DNA from: Limnoperna fortunei
Taxonomy: Eukaryota; Mollusca; Bivalvia; Mytilida; Modiolidae
Direction: 5' to 3'
NCBI GenBank assembly: GCA_944474755.1
Contig: OX104115.1
Coordinates: 61,818,648 to 61,882,647 of the forward strand
Length of the DNA: 64,000 nucleotides
This document shows positions 1 through 10,863 of this stretch, piece by piece (position 1 is the first letter of the stretch; the number at the start of each line of letters is the position of its first letter). The notes below the pieces were generated by a model. It was not told where the DNA came from. It saw nothing but the letters and a program-made list of their open reading frames with translations, and made no database searches. The position numbers were made by a program, and so were the translations under genes.

Positions 1-350
1 AATAACAGTAGTAACGGGATGGAGTAACAATAGTAACAGGATTGAGTAACGGTAGTAAACGGATGGAGTAACAGTAGTAAAGGGATGGAGTAACAGTAGT
101 AACAGGATGGAGTAACGGTAGTAAAGGGGAGGAGTAACAGTAGTAACAGGATGGAGTAACGGTAGTAAAGGGATGGAGTAACAGTAGTAAAGGGATGGAG
201 TAACAGTAGTAACAGGATATAGTAACAGTAGTAAAGAGATGGAGTAACAGTAGCAACAGGATGGAGTAACGGTAGTAAAGGGATGGAGTAACGGTAGTAA
301 AGGGATGGAGTAACAGTAGTAACAGGATGGAGTAACGGTAGTAAAAGAAT
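1..350 (-). repeat. Higher-order block duplicated at 2459-2808
   Basis: From position 1 the succession of monomer variants (AACAATAG, then an ATTGAG variant, then AAACGGATGG, then a GGGGAGG variant near 127) matches the succession starting at 2459 with a constant offset of 2458 bp. The two copies diverge near 350/2808. The block probably continues left of the window. Confidence 0.8.
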
Positions 351-550
351 GTAGTAACAGTAGTAAAGGGATGGAGTAACGGTAGTTAAGGTATGTGGTA
401 ACAGTAGTAAAGGGATGGAGTAAGGGTAGCAAATGGATGGAGTAACGGTAGTAAACGGATGGAGTAAGGGATGGAGTAACGGTAGCAAAGGGATGGAGTA
501 ACGGTAGTAAACGGATGGAGTAACAGTAGTAACGGGGTGGAGTAACGGTA

Positions 551-1210
551 GTAAAGGGAAAGAGTAACAGTAGTAACGGGATGGAGTAACGGTAGTAAAG
601 GATGGAGTAACAGTAGTAACGGGATGGATTAACGGCAGGAAAGGGATGGAGTAACAGTACTAAATGGTTGGAGGAAAAGTAGCGAAATGGACGTAGGAAG
701 ATAGTAAAAGGATGCAGTAACTGTAGTAAAAGTATGGAGTAACATTTAAAGGGATGGAGTAAACCGTAGTAAATGGACGTAGAAACAGTAGTAAAGGGAT
801 AGAGTAGTGGTAGCAAAATGATGATGGAAAAACGATAGTAAAAGGTTGAGATATGGTAGTATAGTGATGGATTAACAGTAGTAAAGGGAAAGAGTAACAG
901 TAGTAACGGGATGGAGTAACGGTAGTAAAGGATGGAGTAACAGTAGTAACGGGATGGAGTAACGGCAGGAAAGGGATGGAGTAACAGTACTAAATGGTTG
1001 GAGGAAAAGTAGCGAAATGGACGTAGGAAGATAGTAAAAGGATGCAGTAACTGTAGTAAAAGTATGGAGTAACATTTAAAGGGATGGAGTAAACCGTAGT
1101 AAATGGACGTAGAAACAGTAGTAAAGGGATAGAGTAGTGGTAGCAAAATGATGATGGAAAAACGATAGTAAAAGGTTGAGATATGGTAGTATAGTGATGG
1201 ATTAACAGTA
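551..1210 (-). repeat. 330-bp tandem higher-order repeat, two copies
   Basis: Positions 551-880 and 881-1210 are nearly identical, with an exact offset of 330 bp, which is 15 times the 22-bp monomer. Both copies hold the same set of diverged monomers, including TAAATGGTTGGAGGAAAAG, GTAACATTTAAAGGG and AAGGTTGAGATATGG. A visible difference is GGATGGATTAAC at about 622 versus GGATGGAGTAAC at about 952. The high identity suggests a recent unequal exchange. Confidence 0.93.
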
Positions 1211-1296
1211 GTAAAGGGATAGAGTAACGTAGTAACAGGATGTTGTAACAATAGTAAATGGATGTAGTAACAGTAGTAAATGGATGGATGAACAGT

Positions 1297-1308
1297 AGAA
1301 AGGAATGA
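1297..1308. repeat. SINE target-site duplication, left copy
   Basis: AGAAAGGAATGA lies immediately before the SINE tail and is repeated exactly at 1581-1592 after the SINE head. The duplication is 12 bp and perfect. Confidence 0.93.
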
Positions 1309-1580
1309 TTGTTTGTTTGTTTGTTTGTTCGATGGTGTTGAACGCCACTTTCAGCAATTTTCAGCTATATCATGGAGCCCAGTTTTTATTGGGGGAGGAA
1401 GACGGGGTACCCGGAGAAAACCCCGACCTGCGGTAGGAAAACTGGCAATCCTTATCAATTAAGATTGGAGTCGAGTAAACCCTGTCTGCAGTGAGAATCG
1501 AACCCGCAATCTCAGTGTTGACAGACCACCCGTGATCAATAGTAGACGAACTACCTTGACCATTCGGCCACCGAGGCCCC
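1309..1580 (-). mobile_element. tRNA-derived SINE, molluscan type, inserted on the minus strand
   Basis: Read on the - strand, the element starts at 1580 with GGGGCCTCGG and an A-box-like TGGCCGAATGGTCAAGG, followed by a B-box-like GGGTTCGATTCTC near 1490-1507. These are internal RNA polymerase III promoter elements of the class II (Leu/Ser-like) tRNA type. The body contains the core GGGGTTTTCTCCGGGTACCC (complement of 1405-1424) and the 3' segment GTGGCGTTCAACACC (complement of 1334-1348). It ends in an (ACAA)n tail at 1309-1330. A perfect 12-bp target-site duplication flanks it. The core and 3' end match my recollection of bivalve SINEs, including those grouped as MetaSINEs; the exact family needs a library match. 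It encodes no protein and would move only with a partner LINE. Confidence 0.9.
1490..1580 (-). promoter_or_regulatory. Internal Pol III promoter (A and B boxes) of the SINE head
   Basis: The tRNA-like head holds a recognisable A box (TGGCCGAATGG) and B box (GGGTTCGATTC), spaced as in a tRNA with a long variable arm. It cannot be a functional tRNA gene because the sequence after the B box does not pair back to the initial GGGGCCTC to form an acceptor stem. Promoter activity is inferred from the motifs only. Confidence 0.7.
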
Positions 1581-1592
1581 AGAAAGGAATGA
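1581..1592. repeat. SINE target-site duplication, right copy
   Basis: AGAAAGGAATGA is an exact repeat of 1297-1308 and directly abuts the GGCCCC end of the SINE head. The satellite resumes afterwards with GTAACATGGTAAACGG, which also follows both unoccupied copies. Confidence 0.93.
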
Positions 1593-1953
1593 AGTAACAT
1601 GGTAAACGGATGTAGTAACAAGAGTAAGGGATGGATTAAAAGTAGTAACGGGATAGAGTAACGTAGTAAAGGGATGTATTAACAGTAGTAACGGGATAGA
1701 GTAAAGGTAGTAAAGGGATGTAGTACTAGTAGTAACGAGATGGAGTAACAGTAGTAACGGGATGTAGTAACAGTAGTAAAGGGATGGAGTAACAGTAGTA
1801 ACGGGATGGAGTAACAGTAGTAAAGGGATGGAGTAACGGTAGTTAAAGGATGCAGTAACGGTAGTAAAGGAATTTAGTAACAGTAATAAAGGGATCGAGC
1901 AACGGTAGTAAAGGGATGTAGTAACAGTAGTAAAGGGATGGAATAACGGTAGT

Positions 1954-1980
1954 AGAAGGTTGTGATATCGGTGGATTAAC
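1954..1980 (-). repeat. Diverged marker monomer of the left array (first of five)
   Basis: The block AGAAGGTTGWGATATCGGTG followed by GATTAAC breaks the 22-bp pattern. It recurs near 3390-3416, 3646-3672, 4668-4694 and 5402-5428, with related older forms near 842-875 and 1172-1205. It is usually followed by AGTAGTAACGGGATGG or a close variant. It marks the register of higher-order units; the last copy sits only about 20 bp from the end of the array. Confidence 0.85.
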
Positions 1981-2929
1981 AGTAGTAACGGGATGGAGTA
2001 ACAGTAGTAAAGGGATGGAGTAACGGTAGTAAAGGGATGGAGTAACGGTAGTAAAGGGATGTAGTAACAGTGGTAAAGGGATGGAGTAACAGTAGTAAAG
2101 GGATGGAGTAACGGTAGTAAAGGGATGTAGTTACAGTAGTAAAGGGATGTAATAACAGTAGTAACGGGATGGAGTAACAGTAGTAACAGGATGGAGTAAC
2201 GGTAGTAAACGGATGGAGTAACAGTAGTAAAGGGATGGAGTAACAGTAGTAATCGGATGGAGTAACGGTAGTAAAGGGATGGAGTAACAGTAGTAACATG
2301 ATGGAGTAACGGTAGTAAAGGGATCGAGTAACAGTAGTAAAGGGATGGAGTAACAGTAGTAACAGGATAGAGTAACGGTAGTAAACGGATGTAGTAACAG
2401 TAGTAAAGGGATGGAGTAATGGTAGTAAAGGGATGTAGTTACAGTAGTAAAGGGATGTAATAACAGTAGTAACGGGATGGAGTAACAATAGTAACAGGAT
2501 TGAGTAACGGTAGTAAACGGATGGAGTAACAGTAGTAAAGGGATGGAGTAACAGTAGTAACAGGATGGAGTAACGGTTTTAAAGGGGAGGAGTAACAGTA
2601 GTAACAGGATGGAGTAACGGTAGTAAAGGGATGGAGTAACAGTAGTAAAGGGATGGAGTAACAGTAGTAACAGGATATAGTAACAGTAGTAAAGGGATGG
2701 AGTAACAGTAGTAACAGGATGGAGTAACGGTAGTAAAGGGATGGAGTAACGGTAGTAAAGGGATGGAGTAACAGTAGTAACAGGATGGAGTAACGGTAGT
2801 AAAGGGATGGAGTAACGGTAGTAAAAGGATGCAGTAACGGTAGTAAAGGAATTTAGTAACAGTAATAAAGATATGGAGTAACAGTAGTAAGGGGATGGAG
2901 TAACAGTAGTAAATGGATGGATGAACAGT

Positions 2930-2941
2930 AGAAAGGAATGA
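2930..2941. repeat. Unoccupied SINE target site, paralogue 1
   Basis: AGAAAGGAATGA occurs once here, with the same flanks as the SINE site: GGATGGATGAACAGT before it, and AGTAACATGG and then ACAAGAGTAAGGGATGG after it. No SINE lies between. It is the empty version of the site occupied at 1297-1592. Confidence 0.92.
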
Positions 2942-4851
2942 AGTAACATGGTAAAGAGATGTAGTAACAAGAGTAAGGGATGGATTAAAAGTAGTAACGG
3001 GATATAGTAACGGTAGTAAAGGAATGTAGTAACAGTAGTAAAGGGATGGAGTAACGGTAGTAAAGGGATGTAGTAACAGTAGTAAAGGGATGGAGTATCG
3101 GTAGTAAAGGGATGTAGTAACAGTAGTAAAGGGATTGAGTAATGGTAGGAAAGGGATAGAGCAAAGGTAGTAAAAGAATGGAAAAACAGTAGTAACGGGA
3201 TGGAGTAACGGTAGTAACGGGATGTAGTAACAGTAGTAAAGGGATGGAGTAACAGTAGTAACAGGATGTAGTAACAGTAGTAAAGGGATGGAGTAACGGT
3301 AGTAAAAGGATGCAGTAACAGTAGTAAAGGTATGGTGTAACATATAAAGGAATGGAGTAATAGTAGTTTAGAGATGGCGAAATTGTAGTAGAAGGTTGAT
3401 ATATCGGTGGATTTACAGTCGAAACGGGATGGAGTAACGGTAATAAAGGGATGGAGTAACAGTAGTGAAAGATGGAGTAACGGTAGTAAAGGGATGTAGT
3501 AACAATAGTAAAGGAATGGAGTAACGGTAGTAAAAGGATGCAATAACAGTAGTAAAGTTATGGAGTACTAGTAACATATAAAGGGATGGAGTAACAGTAG
3601 CAAAGAGATAGAGTAATGGTAGTAAAGAGATGAAGAAATGGTAGTAGAAGGTTGAGATATCGGTGGATTAACAGTAGTAACAGAATGGAATAACGGTAGT
3701 TAAGGGATGGAGTAACAGTAGTAAAGGTAGGTAGTAAAGAGATGTAGTCACACTAGTTAAGGGATGGAGTAACGGTAATAAAGGGATAGAGTAATGTTAG
3801 TAAAAGGATGTAGTAACAGTAGTAACGGGATGGAGTAACGGTAGTGAAGGGATGGAGTAACAGTAGTAAAGGGATGGAGTAACGGCAGTAACGGGATGGA
3901 GTAACGGTAGTAACGGGTTGTAGTAACAGTAGTAACGGGATGGAGTAAAGGTAGAAAAGGGATGGAGTAACAGCAGTAGTGGGATGGAGTAACATTAGTA
4001 ACATGATGGAGTAACAAAAGTAAAGTAATGTAGTAACAGTAGTAAATGGATGGAGTAACGGTAGTAAAGTGATGTAGTTACAGTAGTAAAGGGATGTAGT
4101 AACGGTAGTAAAGTGAAGGAGTAACAGTAGTAAAAGGATGGAGTAACGGTAGTAAAGGGATGTTGTTACAGTAGTAAAGGGATGGAGTAACGGCAGTAAA
4201 GGAATGTAGTAACAGTAGTAAAGGGATCGAGTAACGGTAGTAAAGGGATGTGGTAACAGTAGTAAAGGGATGGAGTAACGATAGCAAAGGGATGGAGTAA
4301 CGGTAGTAAAGGGATGGAGTAACAGTAGTAACGGGATGGAATAACGGTTGTAAAGGGATAGAGTAACAGTAGTAACGGGATGGAGTTACGGTAGTAAAGG
4401 ATGTAGTAACAGTAGTAACGGTAGTAAAGGGATGTAGTAACAGTAGTAAAGGGATGGAGTAACGTTAGTAAAGGGATGGAGTAACAGTAGTAACGGGACG
4501 GAGTAACGGTAGTAATGGGGGATTTTAACAGTAGTAACGAGATGGAGTAACGGTAGTAAATGAATTTAGTAACAGTAGTACAGGGATGGAGTAACGGTAG
4601 TAAAGGGATGTAGTAACAGTAGTAAAGGGATGGAGTAACAGTAGTAAAGGGATGGAGTAACGGTAGTAGAAGGTTGAGATATCGGTGGATTAACAGTAGA
4701 AACGGGATGGAGTAACGATAGTTAAGAAATGGAGTAACAGTAGTAAAGAAATGGAGTAACAGTAGTAAAGGAATGGAGTAACGGTAGTAAAGGGATGTAG
4801 TAGCAGTGGTAAAGGGATGGAGTAACAGTAGAAAATGGATGAATGAACAGT

Positions 4852-4863
4852 AGAAAGGAATGA
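4852..4863. repeat. Unoccupied SINE target site, paralogue 2
   Basis: A second single copy of AGAAAGGAATGA with matching left flank (GGATGAATGAACAGT) and right flank (AGTAACATGGTAAAGAG, then ACAAGAGTAAGGGATGG). It also lacks the SINE. Confidence 0.92.
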
Positions 4864-5695
4864 AGTAACATGGTAAAGAGATGTAGTAACAAGAGTAAGG
4901 GATGGATTAAAAGTAGAAACGGAATAGAGTAACGGTAGTAAAGGAATGTAGTAACAGTAATAAAGGGATGGAGTAACGGTAGAAAAGGGATGGAGTAACG
5001 GTAGTAAAGAAATGTAGTAACAGTAGTAACGGGATGGAGTAACGGTAGTAAAGGGATGGAGTAACAGTAGTAACGGGATGGAGGAACGGTAGTAAAGGGA
5101 TTTAGTAACAGTATTAAAGGGATGGAGAAACGGTAGTAAAGGGATTTAGTAACAGTATTAAAGGGATGGAGTAATTGTAGTAACGGGACGGAGTTACGGC
5201 AGTAAAGAAATGTAGTAACAGTAGTAACGGGATGGAGTAACGGTAGTAAAGGGATGGAGTAACAGTAGTAACGGGATGGAGAAACGGTAGTAAAGGTATT
5301 TAGTAACAGTATTAAAGGGATGTAGTAACAGTAGTTAAGGAATAGAATAACGGTAGTCAAAGGATGGAGTAAGAGTAGTAAACAGATATAGAATTGGTAG
5401 TAGAAGGTTGAGATATCGGTGGATTAACAGTAGTAACGGGATGGAGTAATTCCAGCCGATTGGTGGCCTAAGTAAGTAATCTTTGGAAGTTGTCAAATTT
5501 AGTCACTTGAGTTCAATTTGTCTTTATGGACAGGGACGTGTAGGATCCTTGAAAGTAATATGGCATAGTGTGAGACGGGGCTTTGGGGTTCTAGTTCCTA
5601 GGTATAAATGAAGAGTGTCTGTAGGCTTACCCAAGGTTTTAGCCGATTGTTGTCCTACATGATGACATCTATACAATATGATGCTAATGTGTTAT

Positions 5696-6170
5696 AGCAA
5701 TAACTCCTATAAGGCGTCATCTAACAATCTCGAACCAATGAGTTTTTTGTAAGCCTTGACTTGATCATTTTTTGCAATTTACAGTTTCACTCTAGCTGTT
5801 AAAGCTTTTAATTTACTGGTTTCATAAAAGGAGTCATTAGACAATTTTTTTGACAATAAAACAATTTGCAGGCCTTCCCCTGTGATTATTTTAGCAACTT
5901 AGTTTGACTGTTATAGTTTTTTAATTTAAACAAAAACCTTACTTTTTTCTGAAATCGTCTTTAAAGGGCAATAATTCCTATAAAAAGTTCTCTGAAAATT
6001 GTGGACCAAATAAGTGATTTGTAGGTCTTGTCTTGCTGATCCGTTTAGCAAATTTACAGTTTCACTTTCACTCTAGCTGTCAACGCTTTTAAGTTCAGTG
6101 GCAATTCAATACCATTAAAGGACAATAATTTCTATAGGAGTCATCAGACAACTTTCATACATTGTTTGCT
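5696..6170. repeat. Degenerate dispersed repeat, about four partial monomers
   Basis: Similar segments begin near 5696 (AGCAATAACTCCTATAAGG), 5825 (TAAAAGGAGTCATTAGACAA), 5966 (GGGCAATAATTCCTATAAA) and 6118 (AGGACAATAATTTCTATAGG). Two of them continue with a shared downstream part, AGTTTCACTCTAGCTGT near 5783 and CTTTCACTCTAGCTGT near 6065. Monomers are roughly 120-150 bp and strongly diverged. The motif AATAACTCCTATAAGGAGTC resembles a dispersed repeat I associate with mussel genomes; that match is from memory and unverified. Confidence 0.55.
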
Positions 6171-6634
6171 GTTTTCTATTTTACACTAGGTACTATAGCT
6201 TTTGATTTCTATGGTAACAAGCTAAGTTCGTTCAAGCATGAAGTATTGGGCGCAGCCCTACAGAATTTTGCCAGTGAAGAGATCATGTTATAACTGTTTA
6301 AAAATATGATGAAGATGTTATCTTCATAAAAAAGCTTCAGAGCAAAGGTAAACCCGAGGTTGAACGAACGAACGGACGAAAATCTACAAGTCCCCCAACT
6401 TGCGTTGACCCAATGTTCCATGTTTAGCAACAGCGGGCATAGATCAACGGCCCAGATACAAATCCGAAACTAGGTACCATAGGGTGATTGTGGAAAAAAG
6501 TTGCTCAAGTGGTTCCAGAGGAGATTATTGAAAAAAATCGCGTCTGAAATGGCCGCGTTGCAAAGCAATTGCCCTAATAAATAAGTTATGGATTACAATT
6601 TGTTAGAAGAAGGTTTCTGGTCTGTGTAAAAACA

Positions 6635-6658
6635 TGTAGGAGTTGATTACACAAAATA
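6635..6658. repeat. 24-bp direct repeat, copy 1 (copy 2 at 6799-6822)
   Basis: TGTAGGAGTTGATTACACAA plus four matching bases occurs exactly at 6635-6658 and again at 6799-6822, an offset of 164 bp. The surrounding sequence is not obviously repeated. It may be a relic of an older dispersed element. Confidence 0.85.
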
Positions 6659-6948
6659 GGTGCCGTCTTCTGCAATTGTTCTGAAAAATGACTAAGTTCT
6701 CAAATCTGGAAAATTAGGAACAATTCCATAAAAGCAAGTGCACAACTTCAATACAAATGTTATCTTTCTGTGAAGTTTCAGAGATCTGGGTTTAAAAGTG
6801 TAGGAGTTGATTACACAAAATATATACCCCAATTTCCCCGCCCGCCCACCTGATTTCACTATACTAAAACCCGGGTTTGCACTTCGCGCAACTCGGCCAA
6901 AAACGAATGGACAATGGTCGCCGCCGTAGTGTTCTCCTCAGGCCTTTT

Positions 6949-6995
6949 TAGCACCGCTGTACCGCGGCGCCTTTATTTTTTTTGCCGCGGTGCTA
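6949..6995. other. GC-rich inverted repeat with two competing stems
   Basis: TAGCACCGC (6949-6957) is complementary to GCGGTGCTA (6987-6995). The inner ACCGCGGC (6961-6968) is complementary to GCCGCGGT (6984-6991). The two stems overlap on the right arm, so only one can form fully. The loop is T-rich, and the element is a GC island in AT-rich surroundings. No function can be assigned; it may be the end of an old transposon. Confidence 0.6.
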
Positions 6996-7796
6996 TAATT
7001 TCATGCCGCCGTTCTATCCAAAACACTAACACTTGGTCACTATTTCCTTTTGTATTGTTTATTTAACTGATAAGAGCTTCACCTAGTAACATAATGCCAA
7101 ATGGCTGAATAGGCCAAATTGCCTGTTACCGTTAGATTCATTAAATAGCTAAGATTAGTTTATCATCTCTACACTTAACGGATGTGAATAAAATGTGACA
7201 AAATAACTAAAAATTGTAATAGTTTCCTACATTTTATATGGGGAAATGTAACTGAAAACTTGCACTTAAAATTTCCCCCACCAAAAATTGCATGCAAATA
7301 TGGAGGTAACTGCAATTTATGAATTCCAGAAGATATCTTAGTAAATTTTAAAAATTTTATTCTATTATTTTAGCAGAAACTAGTAATAAAATATTCCAAT
7401 TAGTCCACTGTTTGAATTTTAATTGAGGTCCATCTGAAAAATGTGTGCTAGTGACTTTTGTCAACCTGAAGAGACATTTCAGAACCAAAAGTTGATGGCT
7501 TTGTAGAGGAAATTTGTCCTAGTCATACACATATGGTTGCTAGTGACTTTTGTTAACCGAAAGTGACTTTAAGAACGGAAGTTTCTAACCAAAATGGAAG
7601 TTTATGCCGTCTTAAGGTCAAGTCTTCAGATGATTATTTTCGATAATATGCAATAAATTTGTCTTAACAGTTGCATTACGTTTACCATTCATCAGTTTTC
7701 ATCTATCTGTTATAGTTGCGGAGATTATTCGATAACAAAGTTATTGATGTTTGGGGAGATAACTCTGTAAAGAATGACGTTTTAGTTTCACTGTAG

Positions 7797-7850
7797 TGAC
7801 TATAAATAGTCATTGGGTACACAATACTTGTCGTTTTGGTAGTACCAAAA
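7797..7850. other. Pair of near-perfect short palindromes
   Basis: TGACTATAAATAGTCA (7797-7812) has 7-bp arms with a 2-bp centre. TTTTGGTAGTACCAAAA (7834-7850) has 8-bp arms with a 1-bp centre. They lie about 120 bp before the start of the right-hand array. They could be recombination-prone sites or remnants of a miniature transposon; the sequence does not decide. Confidence 0.6.
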
Positions 7851-7906
7851 TGGTATGTCACGTACTTTTTCTACAGTGTGATTTGGAAAATTGGCAGAAA
7901 AGAACC

Positions 7907-7923
7907 ATAATAATAATAATAAT
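7907..7923. repeat. (ATA)n / (AAT)n microsatellite
   Basis: A short run of about six AAT units, followed by CCAAAGAAAATCAATAAG and a weak inverted repeat (GATCTTCC with GGGAAAGAC). It lies just before the array boundary and may be the tail of a dispersed element. Confidence 0.75.
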
Positions 7924-8989
7924 CCAAAGAAAATCAATAAGATCTTCCAATTGAAAATGGGAAAGACTAACAGTTTTACTCCATCATATTACTTACTACC
8001 TTATCACTTTAATGACTTTACTGCTTATTATTCCATGCCGTTACTACCATACTACATCACTTTACCACCCACTTTTTCATTCAGTTGCTACAGTTACTCT
8101 TTCACTATATTACCTACTATTCCATTCCTTTACTACTGTTACTCCATCACTTTACTACCCATTTTTTCATTCAGTTACTACAGTTACTCTTTCACTATAC
8201 TACCTACTATTCCATTCCGTTACTACTGTTACTCCATCACTTTACTACCTACTATTGCATTCCGTTACTACTGTTCATCATCAATTTACCACCTACTTTC
8301 TAGTCCGTTATTACCGTTCTTCAATCACTTTACTTTGTGATTCCGTTACAACCGTTACTCCATCACTTTACTACCCAATTTTCATTCCGTTACTACCGTT
8401 TCTCTATCATTTTACTACCCATAACCCATCACTTTACTACCTATTATTCCATTAAATTACTACTGTTTACTACATATTATTACATTAAATTACTACTCTT
8501 TACTACCTACTTTTTCATTCGATTACTACTGTTAATCATTTCACTACCTTTCCTCCATCAGTTACTACGCACTTTTACATTACGTCACTACTGTTACCCC
8601 ATCACTTTACTACCTGCACTTCATCACGTTAATGCCATTACACAATCACTTAAATGCCATTACTCCATCATATTACTACCTTATCACTTTCATGACTTTA
8701 CTGCTTATTATTCCATGCCGTTACTACCATTACTACATCACTTTCCTACCCACTTTTTCATTCAATTTCTGCCGTTTATCTTTCATTTTACTACCATTAC
8801 TCCATCACTTTACTTCCAACTTTGTCATTCCGTTAATACCTTTACTCCATCACTTCACTGCCTATTACTAGTATTCCATTAAATAACTACAGTTGCTCCA
8901 TCACTTTACTACCCAATATTGCATTCCGCTACTATTTTTCATCATCATTTTGTCACCTACTTTTTCATTCCGTTACTAACGTTTATCCG

Positions 8990-10863
8990 TCATTTTACTA
9001 CCTTTTACCCATCACTTTACTACCTATTATTCTATTAAATTACTATTGTTTACTACCTACTTTTTCATTTCTTTACTACTGTAACTCAATCATTTCACTA
9101 CCTTTTCTCCTTCATTTACACCCACTTTTACATTCCGTCACTACTGTTCCTCCATCAGATTACTACCCACTTTTTCATTCAATTTCTGCCGTTTATCTTT
9201 CATTTTACTACCATTACTCCATCACTTTACTATCAACTTTGTCATTCCGTCAATACCTTTACTCCATCACTTTACTACCTACTATTCCATTAAATTACTA
9301 CTGTTACTCCATCACTTTACTAACCACTTTTTTATACTGTTACTGCCATTACTCCGTCATTTTACTACCTTACTCCATCATCTCACTACTTACCATTCCT
9401 TTCTGTCACTACCATTACTCCATCATTTTAATACCATTACTACATCACTTTCCTACCCACTTTTACATTCCGTTACTACCGTTATACCATAGCTTTACTA
9501 CGGTTACTCCATCGCTTTAATTCCTACTATTCCATTCCGTTGCTACTGTCACTCCATCACTTTACTACCAATTTTTTTCATTCCGTTACTACCGTTTCTC
9601 AATTATTTTACTACCATTACTCTCTCACTTTACTAACTACTATTCCATTCCATACTCCATCACTTTATTACCCACTTTTTCATTCAGTTACTACAGTTAC
9701 TTTTTCACTATACTACCTACTATTCCATTCCGTTACTACTGTTACTCCATCACTTTACTACCTACTATTACATTCCGTTACTACTGTTCATCATCATTTT
9801 ACCACCTACTTTCTATTCCGTTATTGCCGTTCTTCAATCACTTTACTACCTACTTTGTCATTCCGTTACAACCGTTACTCCATCACTTTACTGCCCAATT
9901 TTCTTTCTGTTAATTCCGTTTCTCTATCATTTTACTACCTTTTACCCATCACTTTACTACCTATTATTCTATTAAATTACTATTGTTTACTACCTACTTT
10001 TTCATTTCTTTACTACTGTAACTCAATCATTTCACTACCTTTTCTCCTTCATTTACACCCACTTTTACATTCCGTCACTACTGTTCCTCCATCAGATTAC
10101 TACCCACTTTTTCATTCAATTTCTGCCGTTTATCTTTCATTTTACTACCATTACTCCATCACTTTACTACCAACTTTGTCATTCCGTTAATACCTTTACT
10201 CCATCACTTTACTACCTATTATTCCATTAAATTACTACTGTTACTCCATCACTTTACTAACCACTTTTTTATACTGTTACTGCCATTACTCCGTCATTTT
10301 ACTACCTTACTCCATCATCTCACTACTTACCATTCCTTTCTGTCACTACCATTACTCCATCATTTTAATACCATTACTACATCACTTTCCTACCCACTTT
10401 TACATTCCGTTATTACCGTTATACCATAGCTTTACTACGGTTACTCCATCGCTTTAATTCCTACTATTCCATTCCGTTGCTACTGTCACTCCATCACTTT
10501 ACTACCAATTTTTTTCATTCCTTTACTACCGTTTCTCAATTATTTTACTACCATTACTCTCTCACTTTACTAACTACTATTCCATTCCATACTCCATCAC
10601 TTTATTACCCACTTTTTCATTCAGTTACTACAGCTACTTTTTCACTATACTACCTACTATTCCATTCCGTTACTACTGTTACTCCATCACTTTACTACCT
10701 ACTATTGCATTCCGTTACTACTGTTCATCATCATTTTACCACCTACTTTCTATTCCGTTATTGCCGTTCTTCAATCACTTTACTACCTACTTTGTCATTC
10801 CGTTACAACCTTTACTCCATCACTTTACTGCCCAATTTTCTTTCTGTTACTACCGTTTCTCTA
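8990..10863 (+). repeat. 937-bp tandem higher-order repeat, two copies
   Basis: About 8990-9926 and 9927-10863 share the same variant order at a constant offset of 937 bp, for example TTACCATTCCTTTCTGTCAC near 9388 and 10325, and CCATTCCATACTCCATCAC near 9645 and 10582. A few substitutions separate the copies. A third, partial and more diverged relative of the end of the unit lies near 8080-8400. Confidence 0.9.

Larger units (their letters stand above)
1..5448 (-). repeat. 22-bp satellite array (left array, inverted orientation)
   Basis: Tandem monomers of 22 bp fill this interval except for the SINE at 1309-1580. On the + strand the core reads GGATGGAGTAAC followed by a variable RGTAGTAA and a WRGG spacer; on the - strand this is GTTACTCCATCC. 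Roughly 235 copies fit. Each monomer has a single C on the + strand, giving strong purine bias. The main variant positions are AACGGTAG versus AACAGTAG and AAAGGGATG versus AACGGGATG or AACAGGATG, so CpG and CpA alternate. One half (22 bp) of the 45-bp unit to the right of position 7972 differs from this monomer at about two positions when read on the opposite strand, so they are one family. The left edge of the array lies outside the window. Confidence 0.95.
5449..7971. other. Non-satellite spacer between oppositely oriented arrays
   Basis: About 2.5 kb of AT-rich sequence separates the left array (GGATGGAGTAA ends at about 5448) from the right arrays (ACTCCATCATATTAC begins at about 7972). 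It contains degenerate dispersed repeats (5696-6170), a 24-bp direct repeat, several short inverted repeats and an (AAT)n run. The longest open frame I noted is 73 codons on the - strand at 6209-6430; it has no recognisable motif and I do not call it. I found no tRNA, splice-defined gene or transposase here. Confidence 0.9.

Noticed and set aside
1490..1580. A genuine tRNA gene
   Set aside because: A and B boxes are present, but no acceptor stem can be closed, and the sequence is continuous with a SINE body, tail and target-site duplication.
1370..1621. 83-codon - strand frame
   Set aside because: It runs through the SINE head and into flanking satellite; no coding signal.
2131..3543. 470-codon frame and related - strand frames in the left array
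   Set aside because: Three 22-bp monomers give a 66-bp, 22-codon periodic translation with no stops. Several - strand frames overlap each other. Simple repeat, not coding.
1..5448. CRISPR array
   Set aside because: Repeats are contiguous without unique spacers, and the context is eukaryotic satellite.
6209..6430. 73-codon - strand frame in the spacer
   Set aside because: Short, no recognised domain, in a region of degraded repeats. It could be a relic of a mobile element, but nothing supports a gene.
7891..8340. 149-codon frame crossing the spacer/array boundary
   Set aside because: Its first residues are from the AAT run and the rest is satellite translation.
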